This document shows, piece after piece, positions 33,617 to 44,932 of a stretch of DNA of 64,000 bases. The notes under the pieces are model-generated. The model saw only the letters and a list, made by a program, of their open reading frames with translations. It did not search any database and was not told the origin of the DNA. The stretch spans positions 558,001-622,000 of the forward strand of contig BRON01000020.1 of assembly GCA_024345305.1 (NCBI GenBank), given 5' to 3'. Origin of the DNA: Mrakia gelida. Taxonomy: Eukaryota > Basidiomycota > Tremellomycetes > Cystofilobasidiales > Mrakiaceae. How positions within the stretch are numbered: the first letter of the stretch is position 1; every line of letters starts with the position of its first letter. The translations under genes and the position numbers were made by a program.

Positions 33617-35293
33617 CTACGAACTCTCCTCCTTCTTGGCCTCAGCGGCGAGACCTTGATCGACTGCTTCGACCAGCTCCTCCTTCGCCAGACGCGTCGA
33701 CAACGACGAGAGCAGCGGCGAGGAGGGCTTCTCCTCCTCTTTGGGCTGAATGAGAGGGTGAAAAGAGAAGGAAGAGTTAGCGTGGGTTCGGTTGCAACGA
33801 ACGTGATGATCTGCGAGCGAGCTTGGGCAAGAGGAGAGAAGGGAACGCAAGACGAACCTTCACGTCCATCGTGAGGTCGATAGCCGCTTCCTCCACCTTG
33901 CTACCCTCAATCTCAGCCTTCGGCTTGATCTCCTCCTTGATCTCGACCTTTTCGTCCAACTCCTCCGTCAAGTCAATCGACGAGTCCTCGACTTTCGACG
34001 ACGCGTCGGGTGGAGCTGCCGGTCGCTCGACGAACTGAACCTCTCCATCGTCCTCGTCTCCGTCGATGACGATAGCTCCCGATCCCGAAGGTCCAGCCTG
34101 GCCGTCCTCGACGGCGTCGCCGGGGAGGGGAGGTCCGTAGTTCCATGGGCGAACGACGTTCTGTTTCGGACGAAGACGAAGGCGAAGAAGAGGGAGAGGG
34201 GTTCGAGTAAGCCAGGAGGCGAAGGGAAGTCGGTGAGCGCTCGCCGAATTCGAAAATGCGATTGAAGGAGGAGAGACAGGTGGCTCTTCACAGCGGAACG
34301 GGCAAGGACGAGAGGAAGGCAGACGGAAAAAGAGACGCGACGTACCTTCGGGTTCTTGAGGGAGAACTTCCAACTTTCAGCGACGATCTTGAACTTTTCA
34401 GGTTGGGTCATACCTGGGTTCCCGAGGGATACGATGACGAGCTTCTCCTTCATGTAGACTGAATGGAAAGGGAAGGAAGAAAGAATCGAGTCAGCGAAGG
34501 GATGGGATGCGAGGAGACGTGGAGACAGAACGAACTGTTGTAGGCCGACGGTGGTTTCTTCTCCGGCTTAGGCTGAGACAGACGACGACGCTTCTCGGCT
34601 AGGGTTTCGTCTGAGTAAGAGGGGTGAGATAAGAGTCAGCGTGCTTCTTCGTTAGTCGAAGAAGGGACGCGTCTGATCGAAGCTCAACGCTTCCGTCAGA
34701 TCTCAGCGGGCTCCCTCCAGCTAAGAAACGAGAGGCGATTAAACCTCATACACCTAGGCGGTAGGGAGAAGACGGCTTGATGCCATTCAGCCCTCGTCCC
34801 AGAGAAAGTTGCTCGACGAGCCTTCGACCCTGCTGACCAGCCCCTTCCTCGTTTGCATCTGTGAGCTCCAGCGTCGCCCAGCAACAGGAAGAAAAGAGCA
34901 AACTCACTTTTTCTGTTCTCCCTAGTGATCCTATCTCTCTCCCTGGCCTCCAGCCGCTTCCTCGCAGCCTCAGGAGACTCAACCCATCCAGACGGAGCGG
35001 AAGGGACAGGCGAAGCTCCTCTCGACCTCTTGCGGTCTACAGGAGACGTTCCCGGCTCAGATTTGACGGCTGGAACGGTAGAGGATGATGGTTCTGGCTT
35101 GAAGTGAGACTGAGGTGTCGAGGTTGAGGATGCCGAAGGACGAGAAGAGGGAGGAGGGAAGGAAAAGTCAGAGGGTTCGGGTTTGACCTCGATCTTGACG
35201 TTCTGAGCTCGGAAAACAGAGCAGAACGAAGATCAGCTCACGACCATCACCTCCCTTTGAACATACAAGGCTCAAACTCACGATTCCAGACAT
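33617..35293 (-). CDS. HMG/YABBY-like protein rich in SUMO-acceptor and SUMO-interacting motifs
   Basis: Six exons give roughly 325 residues. The central part reads KKPPSAYNIYMKEKL, then NPGMTQPEKFKIVAESWK, which matches the start, loop and W of short HMG-box/YABBY-type DNA-binding modules (PSAYN-x-F/Y-x-KE...NP...F...A..W). The N-terminal tail holds sumoylation consensus sites (VKIE, VKPE, FKPE, VKSE), and IKEE lies in the C-terminal part. The C-terminal acidic part holds three SUMO-interacting-type motifs: AIVIDGDEDD, SSIDLTEE and AAIDLTMD. The protein is therefore probably a nuclear DNA-associated factor that is both modified by and binds SUMO. A 297-nt intron (34611-34907) separates the exons ENRK and ETLAEKRRR. 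The start MSGI is a four-codon exon at 35282-35293. Confidence 0.78.
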
Positions 35294-35918
35294 GTTTTCT
35301 CGCTTTCCTGGTCGTTGATCGTTGGTCGTTGGGAGGAGCTCTCAAGCTCAACAGCCTTCCTCTTCACGTTCTTCGATTTCGAGAAAGCTCGCTCGCTCGG
35401 TCCCTTCTCGTTTTTCCCTCCCAACCGCACTTCCCCATCTCTCAAGCTTCAAATCTTTGGAACCTCGCAAGGGGATCCTTTCTTGACGGCTCTCGAGGCG
35501 GGAGGAGGTTAGAAGAGATACGTGCACGTAAGACCGCCGAGGGATTTTGTATCTAGCGAAAATGCCTATACTTCCTCCTTCGGGAGGGAGAACAGGAAGG
35601 TTTAATCCGCTTCGTAAGAGTCCCCACATTCTTTAACTCGAGGTTGGAAGGAGATGGAGGGAGGAAGGGAGGAGGAGGAAGGAGGAATTTGATGAGCTCG
35701 TTTTCCCTTTGGCTTTCTTTGTGCTTCGTTTCACGAGAGAGAGAGGACAGTTGAGGGTTCTCGAGGACATAGAAGATGGAGAGCTGACCATCTCATCTAA
35801 GTCTATGGGTCTAATATTGGTCTAAGGTCGTGTCTAGCTCATCTACGAACGTCGTTAAAAAGGAATCCTCGAGCTCGTCACCTTCCTCCCTCCTTAGCCC
35901 TCCTTCTTCGTCCCCTCC
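35294..35918. other. intergenic: HMG-like promoter and dehydrogenase 3' flank
   Basis: No gene was supported here. Bases 35760-35870 are locally more AT-rich, with TCTAAGTCTATGGGTCTAA and a GGTCTAAGGTC near-repeat. This region should include the HMG-like promoter at its left end. Confidence 0.35.
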
Positions 35919-38026
35919 TCACCAGCCTCCGTTGACGGCGTTGGCGGGAACTCCGGTGTCGAGCCACGACTGAAGGTCATAGAGCTGCTCGAGCTCGATG
36001 GTCGGGAGCACTTTTCGAAGGAAGGGAGAGCAGAGAGAGGCAAAGAAAGTCAGCGAAAGGACGAGATGGCGGCGACAACGAGAAGAGTCGCGACGAACCG
36101 TTCGAGACGTTGACCTTCGATTTTTCGAACAAGACGAAGATGATCAGTGAGGCAGCAACGAAGATAGGGAGATGAAGATCGAAACTCACAGCGAAATGCG
36201 GTGTGAGCGTAACGAGATCCGACTCGAGCAGCCAAGGATCGATCCCGTCTGAGCTCTCAGTCTCGAACACGTCCAGTCCAGCTGCTGAGAGGCGACCTGA
36301 CTTCAGAGCGTCAACGAGAGCTGGTTCGGAGATGACTGTGTTCGAGGGGGGGAGGAGGAAGGACAAGTTCAGCGGCGGACGACACGAGGGATACGCGTCG
36401 AAGCAAAGACAATAGCTCACCTGGTCCACGCGCGACGTTGATCAAGACAGCTCCTTTCGGGAGGAGAGCCATCTCTCGAGCTCCTATCATCCCGCGAGTA
36501 GCCTCCGAAAGAGGGACGTGGATGGAGAGGACGTCGGAGAGTTTGAGGAACTGGTAGAGCGTGGGGAAGCGAAAGAAGCGAGTCAGCGGCGCCGAGGACA
36601 TCGAGGACGACGCAGGATGGGGCAGAATGACAATCAGAGTAGGGTAGGGCCGCCTCAAAAGGTATCCGAGAGAGGGTGAGGTCTCCCAAGTGAAGAGAAG
36701 AGGCAAAGACGCGTCGAAAGCAAACTCACATCGTCCAGCGACTCGACGAAAGTTGCACCTCCCTCCAGCTCAGGAGCAAGTCTCTTCCTGTTGTGATAGT
36801 ACGGGATCATTCCCATCTCCTTGAGATATCGTGCGACTTTCTGCGAGATCGAAACGAAGAGGAGGGGGAAGAAAGTCAGTCGGCTCGACGCGTTTCGAAC
36901 ACGCTTTTGTCGGCTACCATCGCTGCCATCTCGCAAGCTCGACTCGATGAAGCAAACAAAGATGATGTAGGACTTCTGAACTCACCCTTCCAATGCTCCC
37001 CATCCCCAATATCCCGAGCTTCAGCCCTACTTGTGATCGTCCCAACGTCTTGTTCGCGACCGAGTCTCCTCCAGACGTCCACTCTCCTCGACGAAGGGAT
37101 CGTTCTGCTGCTGTCGTGTGTCGGAGGGAGGTGAGGACGAGAATGACCTGGTGAGTGAGGCAAAACGAAGAGTTTAGCGAGCTGAAGCGAGGTCGGATGC
37201 GAGTCAAGACAAGAAAAGACGGGAGGCACGGAGGGACGAACGGTATGAGCGGCCGTAGGTTCACTGACGCTCTCTGGGGTGTTAGCGTAGTAGACCTTGT
37301 TGGCGGTAAGATACGAGACGGGAGCTTTGTCGAATCCCTGTGAAGAGGAGAGGATGTGCGAGAGAGAGAGAGTTGAGTCAGCTCGATGGTTCGTTTCGTT
37401 TGATACGATGCAAGAGGGGGGAGAAAACTCCACTCAGGACCAAAGGGAGACGAGATATACAATAAGAAGACGGTAAGACTCACAGCTCCAGGGCCACAGA
37501 CGACTTTGAGAGTGCCCTCCTCGACGAACGGAGGGAGGAGAGGGGCGATGAGAGCGTCGTCGGTTGGCACGATAAGAGCGATGTGTGATATCCAGAAGAC
37601 TGGAAAGTATACCAAGGAGTAAATTTAGCATTCGTGATGTTATCATATCAGCACGAGACACGTAGCGGACCTGGGAGAGGACGGTGGTGGTGGAGAAACC
37701 GCGAGGGAAGGAAACGTCGAGCTCACCAAATCCTTCGAATCCTTGTCTTCCTTGACTCTCCTTCTCGATCCAAGTCAGGATCTCAGCTCGTTTCTTGAGG
37801 TCGTCAGGGAGGAAGGTTACATCTTCGCGAGTCCAGAAGGAGTTCAAAGAAGGAATAAGTCAGCTCTAGGGAAGAGCGAAGGGAGGAGAAGCAGGACAAC
37901 GGAGCTGAGCGATAAGAAGTCGTTCGAGCTCAACTCACCTGCTGCATCGCTCGCTGCTAATTCATCCAGGACCTTGTTCGCTTCCAGAGAGAAAGGTCGA
38001 CCTATAGAGAGGATCCTACGAGACAT
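35919..38026 (-). CDS. D-isomer-specific 2-hydroxyacid dehydrogenase (glyoxylate-reductase-like)
   Basis: An NAD(P)H-dependent reductase of the GOR1/hydroxypyruvate reductase group. About nine exons join to roughly 340 residues. The nucleotide-binding motif is LKLGILGMGSIGK, followed by MGMIPYYHNRKR, as in fungal glyoxylate reductases. The conserved VLSIHVPLSEATRGMIG, NVARG (catalytic Arg), AAGLDVFE (catalytic Glu region) and TLTPHFAV (catalytic His) are all present in order. The N-terminus MSRRILSIGRPFSLE lacks an obvious targeting signal. The C-terminal exon reads LEQLYDLQSWLDTGVPANAV. The substrate is inferred from the family: glyoxylate and hydroxypyruvate are the likely ones. Confidence 0.9.
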
Positions 38027-38553
38027 GCTGAGTGAGAGAAGGTGGTGGTTGAAGATTAGCAAGGGTCCAGCGTGGTGAGGCCGTCCATTGGCAGTCAGCG
38101 CGGCGACTTCGCGTTGGATTCGTCGCCATCCTGCTCCTTCTCACGCCCGAAAAAAGCATGCAGAAAACGGATTTCGGGGACTACGCGAAGAAGAGGCTCG
38201 CAGGTTTGAGCTGAGGAAGCAAGACGGTGCAGAATAAGCTTTTGGAGTCGACGACGGCGACGGGAGGAAGGCGTTGGTTGAGCTCGAACTCGAGAAGTCA
38301 GCTCGAGCTCACCTCCCTTCGACCCTTTCCCTCTCCTGACCTTTTCCTGCCAGTACTTTTGCGACTAGTCTGTCGCTGAGATATGCTGTCGCATTCGGCC
38401 TTGCTGCGGTGTCTTTGCTTTTCGTTCAAAGGCTCGCACACATGTTTGATTCGAGCGAACAACTTTCATTCGCGTCGACGGAGAAAGAAATCGTCACGTC
38501 ATGTCATTAAAGTCGAGCGAAACGGATCCAGAGCGCTTCCTAGGACATCCCGC
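38027..38553. promoter_or_regulatory. dehydrogenase 5' flank
   Basis: The region upstream of the dehydrogenase start and downstream of the CsbD-like stop, both on the minus strand. No gene or strong element was seen. Confidence 0.35.
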
Positions 38554-40544
38554 TTAGAGTCCAGTTCCAGAGCCGGCGAGAGTGGATCCTGAAGTGGGTT
38601 GAAGAAGAGGAAAAGAGGATCAGCTCGAGTCGCGAAGACAGAACGGCGAGGCGACGCGAAAATCTCACCTCCGTGGCCAACATCCTTGTTGTGCTCCCTC
38701 GCGAATCCCTCGTGCTTGTTGTGGAAGGTATCCGAGTCGTTGACTCCGGTGTGAGAGTGTCCAGAGGTTCCGTGGGGGATCGACGAATCGTGAGCGCCGG
38801 TGTGAGTTCCGGTGGTGTTGTGAGTTCCAGTTCCAGTCGTCGAAGAGTGAGTTCCTCCGACTCCAGTTCCGGTGGTAGCAGCTCCAGTCTTGAGAGCCTC
38901 TCCCTCAGCGACCTTGGCGGGGTTCTGCAAAGCGAGAAGATTGACGCGAGTCAACGAGAGGGAAGACGAGCGAGAATGAGTCGCGTCCGAGGAGAGCGAG
39001 AACTCACGTGAGTGGCCTTGCCGACAAGAACCTCGACGGTGCCTTTGACCTTCTCTCCGATGGAAGGCTTGTGAGTCTGAGGGAGAGGAGGGAGTGTCAG
39101 GCGCGCGAGAAAGGAAGGGCGAAAACGAGAAACGACGCGACTCACCGAGTCAGCTCCGACTCCGTGGTGAGCTCCAGTAACTCCGTGTCCAGTTCCAGCT
39201 CCAGTTCCGACGGAAGGGTTAGAGCCTCCGGAGGTAGGGTAGGTCACACCTCCAGCGTCTAAGAAAAATGCGAACGGAGGAAAGGGAGTCAGCGGCGCGA
39301 AGATGACAACGAAGCGAGAAGCGAAACCGAGAACTCACTGGCTCGAGACTGCTCGAGAGAAAGACCCTGAGCTCCAGCGGATCCGGCGACGGAGGAGTCA
39401 TGGTGAGGATCAGCCCTGGAGTGGTGACCTGGAGAGGGAGAAGGAAGGAGGTGGTCAGCGCGAGCAAGACGCGTCGAAGAGTGAGCGAGACGAAGAACGA
39501 ACCAGAGAGGACCTCGGAGGTATCGAGTCCGTGACCGTGTCGAGAAGAGTCGCTGTTCTGAGCGTTCCCTGGGATTCCGGTGCTGGTGAGGTTGTGGGTG
39601 CCTGCAGAGAGGAGAGGAAGAGAGAGCGCGGAGAGTCAGCTCGACGCGTTTCCGAGATCGACTCGAAGAATTGCTCGAAAAAGAGACTAACCGGTTCCAG
39701 TGTTATCGTGGTGAGAAGAAGGAAGGTGCGATCCAGTTCCAGTCCTAGGGTCGAGATCGTTGGTAGCTGTAGGAGAGAGGAAAGAGGAGGCGAGCAAGTA
39801 GAAAGGTCAGCTCGAGTGAGAGTCGACGCGATGAAAGAAGTCTTGGGATTCGACTCACCACTTCCGTGGGTTCCAGTCGAGGTACCGTATCCAGTACCGG
39901 TTCCGTGAGTGAGAGGATTGGAGGAGTGAGTGGTCGAGTTGTCGTGAGACGAGAGAGGGTTGTGCGAGGTGTGGGAGGTCTCGTTTCCGGTGTTCCTCGC
40001 AGGGTCTACGGAGGCGACGGTGGACTGGAAGTGAGAAGGGTTTCCGGTGGTCGAGTGGTCTTCAAAGAAGAGGAAACGAAGGAAGGAAAGGCATCAGAGG
40101 CTGATGGAAGACGAGCTCGAGAGGGAAACAGAGGAGAGGAGAAACGAGCTCACTTCCAGTCAAAGACGAGTCGTTGTTGTAGCCAGTTCCAGTGGTGTTG
40201 GTAACGTGAGATCCGACTCCAGATCCAGTCTTAGGGTTGAGAGCGTCGACAGCTGGAGAAGGGGGAAGGACAGGTCAGCTCTCGAGCCTCTCGAGAAGGA
40301 AGGATGACGGGGGAGGAGGTCGAGGCGAGCGAGATGGCGGGGAAAGAGAAGGAGGAACGGACTGTTCGAGATGGGGTTTCCGTGAGAGGTGTTGTGAGTG
40401 GCTGTAGAAGAGGGAAGGAAGCAAAAGGTAAGAACGAGTCGAGGGAAAGAAGTCGGGAAGGAAGGCGAGAACAGGGGAGGAGAAGAGGGAGGAGATGGGA
40501 ACGAACTGTTCTCGTGAGTGTTGGTGTTGGTGAATCCGGACATG
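38554..40544 (-). CDS. large His/Thr/Gly-rich hydrophilic protein with CsbD-like motif
   Basis: About ten short exons encode a very hydrophilic, repetitive protein. The start MSGFTNTNTHEN is followed by modules of the type VDALNPKTGSGVGSH, NDLDPRTGTGSHLPSSHHD, VDPARNTGNETSH and SHNPLSSHDNSTTHSSNPL. One exon carries IGEKVKGTVEVLVGKATH, and the next NPAKVAEGEALKTG. Together these resemble the CsbD-like stress motif (KxKGxVExxxGKxTxNPxxVxxG) of small fungal proteins. The C-terminus is His/Gly-rich and ends GSTLAGSGTGL. The paralog at 45.5-46.9 kb shares modules and motif order. Disorder, high glycine and absence of hydrophobic core suggest a stress-related, hydrophilin-like role (inferred). Confidence 0.8.
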
Positions 40545-40839
40545 ATGAGCTTGGAGAAGTTGAGTGGTTGAGATTTTGGTTTGGTTGGTTTATTGGGAAG
40601 GTGGTGGTTTGGGTGAAGGAAGGAGGGAAGCAGTGGAAGGGCAGTTTTTATCGCTTTCGTCACGAGCTCGTCAGGAACGGACCGGTCGAGAAGCGTCATG
40701 ATGCAGGGGGCCGCAGTTTGTTGACGTTTCAGGAACGGTCAACAACCGCCGACCTCCTGAAAACCTGTCAAACACAGAGATGAGAACGCGATGAGGAAGA
40801 TGGAAGCTTTTCAGAGCTGCTCGACTCTTCGCAGGCTCT

Positions 40840-41944
40840 CTAGCAGAGGTCTCGTCCTGTTTCCCTCTTCTTCTCTTGGGGGCTCAAGAAAGGATCGTCG
40901 CCATGCGTCGAAGAATCTTCGCTCATAGGGTCGTCAGAAGGCGTAGAAGCCCCCTCCGGAAGCAGAAATGAAAAGGAACCAAGGAAGCAGCGACTTGAAA
41001 GAAGGCGATGGAACGAACGGAGGAGGAAACGATTCGAACGCCCGAGGAACGCCCGAGCTTCGACGCGTCGCTTTCCGCTTTTCAACGCCTGCGAGGATGA
41101 GGCGCGATCTCACGCACTCGCTCTACGACAGCTCAAGACTGAAGAAAAGATCGCAGAGGGCTCGCGAAGCAACGGGGAGAGGGAGGAAGGTCCTTCGAGA
41201 TGGTCAGCTCTCGTCGAGTTCTCTCACGGACTCTCTCTTTCTTGGCTGAGAACGCACGCGCTGTTAGCATCATGAAGCCATCGTCGATCGAGCACGTAAT
41301 CGTAGGCAGCTCCATCAATCGTTTGGAGAGAAGGGATCCTGCTTAAGTGATGCGAAACGAGCGAGACGCGACGACGAGCAGTAAAGAATCGAGCAGTCAG
41401 CTTTGATCCTCAACGAGGACGTTCCTCTGGAGTAGTGAGGGCATCGGGGTGGGGTGCTCACTCTTTCAGCTGCCGAAGCGTTTCCGAGCTCCAGATCGGT
41501 TCCAAACCTCTTTGTTGAAGTCGACGCGAGAGTCGTCTTGACGCGGTGGTCGTCGGACGAGAGAGGTCTCCAGTTTTCTTGAACGGAAAGGACGTAGAAT
41601 GGACGCGTTAATCGAGACTGGTGATAGAGGTGGGGGCGTGGGCTCGTCGGCTGAGGATGGAAAAGCAATGCGAAGAGTGAAAAGAGATCAGCGTCGAGAA
41701 GGTCGTCGAAGGCAAGAGCCTGAGTGTCGTTCCGAACGTCGACGGGACGAGAGATGCCAACCGCAAAGGGCAAGCGAGACTTACCGAGGTAGCGTTTTGA
41801 CAGAGTGCTGGACCCAAGAGAGAGGAAGGGGACGGGGTGAACGATCCGTCGAGCTCGGGGTGGTGATCTGAGGGAACGTCGGCTCGAGTTGTCGTAAAGG
41901 GAAAGGGAGGGAACGTCGTTCTGGAGGAAAAGAACGGAAGACAT
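40840..41944 (-). CDS. unresolved multi-exon gene
   Basis: Clear intron signals (donor GTAAGT near 41785, GTGAGC near 41462, branch AAGCTGAC near 41405, acceptors CCTCAG and TTTCAAG) separate coding-like fragments. Examples are VLFLQNDVPSLSLYDNSSRR, RPFYVLSVQENWRPLSSDD, DLELGNASAAER, MELPTITCSIDDGFMMLT and a last exon SDDPMSEDSSTHGDDPFLS ending at the stop at 40840. Reading frames across the joins conflict: near 41.3 kb a second frame (GAAYDYVLDRRWLHDAN) is also open. A possible 5'-UTR intron starts near 42040. It could be one gene or two short ones. No family was recognised. Confidence 0.3.
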
Positions 41945-42103
41945 GAACCTTCTCTTAGTACCGGAATCGAGAGTATCGGGGACGCAGAGAATCGTGGAAC
42001 AGTGAATCTCAGAAACGAACGAGACGCGACCGAAGACTCACCTGAATAATCTAACTGTCACGTCTTCACCGGCTCAAACGCGCCTCGTTCTTCCCAGTAC
42101 TAC

Positions 42104-43361
42104 TCAAAGTAAATCTCCGAAGTCACACATCGGCTTGAAGCACTCTATCTTGTGTTGTTTCCAATCGGCTCGCTGATGATCTGAACGACGCGTCGAGGGA
42201 GGAGGTCAGCAAATCTCCTCCCGCTTCGCGAAGGATGGGTACAGAGATGACAGAACAAACCACGAGAGCAGTAGCGAACACTGTGGCACTGAGGGAGGAA
42301 GGAAGAGGGAGATGAAGATCAGTCTCGGTTTCGAGGCGAGGACGGAAAAAGTGGGAGAAGGACGGGCGTGATTCACCTTTCCACAAGCCATCATCTCTTC
42401 TCCGACCGGAAGACTAGGGCAAGGAGGCGCTCCCAGCGTCCTCTGAACCTCACAGCTCAACCAGGTCACGTTCAGACTCTCGAGGAAAGAAGCGTTTCGG
42501 GCGGGGTGCAAGGAGGAGCTGATGTCTTGGACGAAGGCGACGGCGGAGACGTTCCACCTTCCGAAGAATTCTTGAACTTGAGTCGACTGGAGGAACCCTG
42601 AAGATGTCGCCGATGCGAGGTTCCTGGCTAATCCTGGATGCTTGAAGGAAGAGACGAGGTCGTAGGCGGATTGAGAAGGGTCGCGAGGGATGTGAACGAC
42701 GACGGAGAGGAGGAATCCGCAATGTTGTCCGAGAGACTGTAGCGTGAGCCTATCTTCCTGTGACAGCGGGATAGACTGACTCCAGAAAGACGGGGAAGAA
42801 GTTAGCCTGGTTCGCGTTGGGCCGTCTGTCGAGGGAAGCTCACCAAGCTCGCGAAGTCGACGTCGAGTTCCGACCAGTGCTGGTTGATCCATTCTAAGAG
42901 CTCCTTCAGGAAGTTGACGCCTTCTTGATAGCCCAACGATCGTACCCACCTAGCGAAAGCAGGTTTGTCCGAGGCCATCTCCAAGAAAAGGACGAAGGTC
43001 GATTTCAGGGGAACCGACGAGAGGTTGAGGCGGAGCTTCTTGAGAACTTGGGGGAGGTGGAGGCTCGTGAACTCTGCCTACGAACGAGAAACGAGCGTCA
43101 ACTTCTACTGTAAAGGTGAATGATAGGCTTTGAGCCTAAAACGTCTCACAAAAAAGGCACGCTGTTCCTGGTAACCTAGCCGAATGGCGTCCTCCAACTG
43201 AAGAGGGAAGAAAGGAAGGCTGAGGTCAATCGTTGGAGCTCACAGAGGATTCGAAAACAAGAAGCTGGACTTACTGCGAGGCTGAGGCTAGCGTTCTCTT
43301 CCGGCGACAGCAGACGTTGCGCGAGGACAAGTTCCGAGACCTCTTGGGCCGAGGGAGCCAT
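42104..43361 (-). CDS. MYND zinc-finger protein (copy B, intact)
   Basis: Six exons, about 320 residues. The N-terminal helical exons read MAPSAQEVSELVLAQRLL, LEDAIRLGYQEQRAFF and EFTSLHLPQVLKKLRLN. A long exon follows (PLSQEDRLTLQSLGQHCGF, VHIPRDPSQSAYDLVSSF) and ends GEEMMACGK. Two short exons then complete the finger: CHSVRYCSR and DHQRADWKQHK, with the last Cys in ECFKP. The finger has CxxC, YCS, His at the sixth ligand (HQ) and HxxxC, the common fungal MYND variant. The same intron positions occur in copies A and C, which proves common origin. MYND fingers mediate protein-protein contacts. The partner is unknown. Confidence 0.87.
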
Positions 43362-43663
43362 GGCCGGAAGGGGAAGGGAGATGGGAGAGAGGAAGAAGGA
43401 GAGGGAGCGCGACTAAGCTTGAAGCTTGATTCGACTGCGTTTGCCGAAGGATCGAAGGAGGATGCTGCTGGAGTGACGCAGGGGTAGGGAGCTAAGATGG
43501 CTGTCTTGGGGGTACCAAGATAAGAGGTGGGTGAGGTGGGTGGCAGGGAGGAAGAGAGAGGATGAGCGTTCGAGGCGACAGAAGGCCAGGTCAGATTCGG
43601 TGAGCTTTGAAGCCATCAACGGCGAGCACCCTCCAAGCAAAACTTCACCTCTTCCTCTACAAC
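43362..43663. promoter_or_regulatory. divergent promoter (MYND B / pseudophosphatase)
   Basis: About 300 bp separate the two divergent ATGs. No clear TATA box was seen. Downstream of 43600 the plus strand is pyrimidine-rich before the start. Confidence 0.4.
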
Positions 43664-44932
43664 ATGTCCAAGACGTTCCCTATGTCCCTCGGGATCATCC
43701 CTGTGAGCTTTTTATCCGGATCAAGCTCAGCTCTTGCGAGAACGAAGGCGAAACGTGAAGCTCATCCATCTCCCTTCCCTTCCCCTTCCTCCAGCCCTTC
43801 GAGTCGCCCTCGCTCGTCCCTCCGATCACGTTCGGTCTCGTGGAGCCGTCGATATATCGTGCGTAGTCTCGTGTGACGGCTTCGTAGCCCTGGATCTCAT
43901 CTCATCGATCTACCATCGGTCCTGACGCTCTTCTCTCCCTCCTCCCCTCAGGCAGCGGCCATCCCAACTCCAAGTCCTTCCCTTACCTCGAGACTCTCAA
44001 CCTCAAGTCCATCATGTGCGTCTTCTCTAGTGGCTTCTTCTCCTTTCCCTCACCCTTGTGCTTACCTCGTTGCTCTTGGGCCGACTCTGCAGGTACCTCG
44101 AGGACGAGGACCTTCGACCTGACGTCTCCTCCTTCGCGACCGCCAACGACCTCACCACCTTCCACTTCAGGATCGGAGAGAACGACGTATGGGACTCAGA
44201 GGTCACCAAGAGGGTAGAGGATGCTCTGAGAGTGTTACTGGACAAGAGGAACTATCCCAGTCAGTCAAGGCGCTCCTCCCTTCCTTTGACGTTGAGCTCG
44301 AGCTCACCTTCCTTTCCTGCCTTCTTCTTCGTCCTTTCTCTCCTGCCTCCTCCTAGTTCTGATCTTCTGCAACTTGGGAAAGGTAAGCCTCGAAGCCTTC
44401 TTCTCGGTCCTTTCCTTCGCGACTCGAAGTTCTCGTTCCCTTCTCTTGCATCTCGCCCTGGACGAAGGTGAGCTGAGCTGACCCTTCCTCCCTCCCTCCT
44501 CCCTCCTACCTTGGCGTTCAACAGGCAGCAACCACTCTCCTCGCTTCCCTGCTGAGAGTCTTCCAACACTGGTCACTCACTTCGATCTACGCTGAAGGTC
44601 CGTCTCGCTTTCGTTCCTTCCAGCATCCCTGTCTTCACTTGAACTGACCTCTCGCTCGCTCAATCGTATTTTCTCTCAGGGGATCGCTTCGCTGGCGTTG
44701 GTTCAGAAGGAGGCGGAGTTGGGTTGGGAGAGCGAGAGGTGAGTCACCGATTTTACTAAGGCTTTTCAGTTGTGTGTCTTCTGAGACAGAAGGAGGAGAC
44801 GAGTGATGAGAAGCAGAGTGAGCTGGGCTGACCGAGACGCGTTCGTTCCTCCGTCTCCTCATCCAGTTCATCGCAGTGTTCGAACCGGAGAAGTTCGAGT
44901 TTGATGTCACGAACAAACCGGCCTGGCTGTAG
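43664..44932 (+). CDS. Siw14/Oca-type dual-specificity phosphatase fold, catalytically dead
   Basis: Seven exons join to about 220 residues. PPITFGLVEPSIYR, FPYLETLNLKSIMYLEDEDL, RVEDALRVLLDKRNYPILIF and HWSLTSIYAEGDRFAG follow the order of the Siw14/OCA family of atypical phosphatases, some of which hydrolyse inositol pyrophosphates. The active-site loop, normally HC-x5-R, reads FCNLGKAATT here. The Cys remains, but the preceding His is Phe and the invariant Arg is Ala. An intron interrupts the loop after GK. Such loss is known for some Oca proteins, which act as complex subunits rather than enzymes. A regulatory pseudophosphatase role is inferred. The start is the ATG at 43664 (MSKTFPMSLGIIP). 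Confidence 0.85.
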
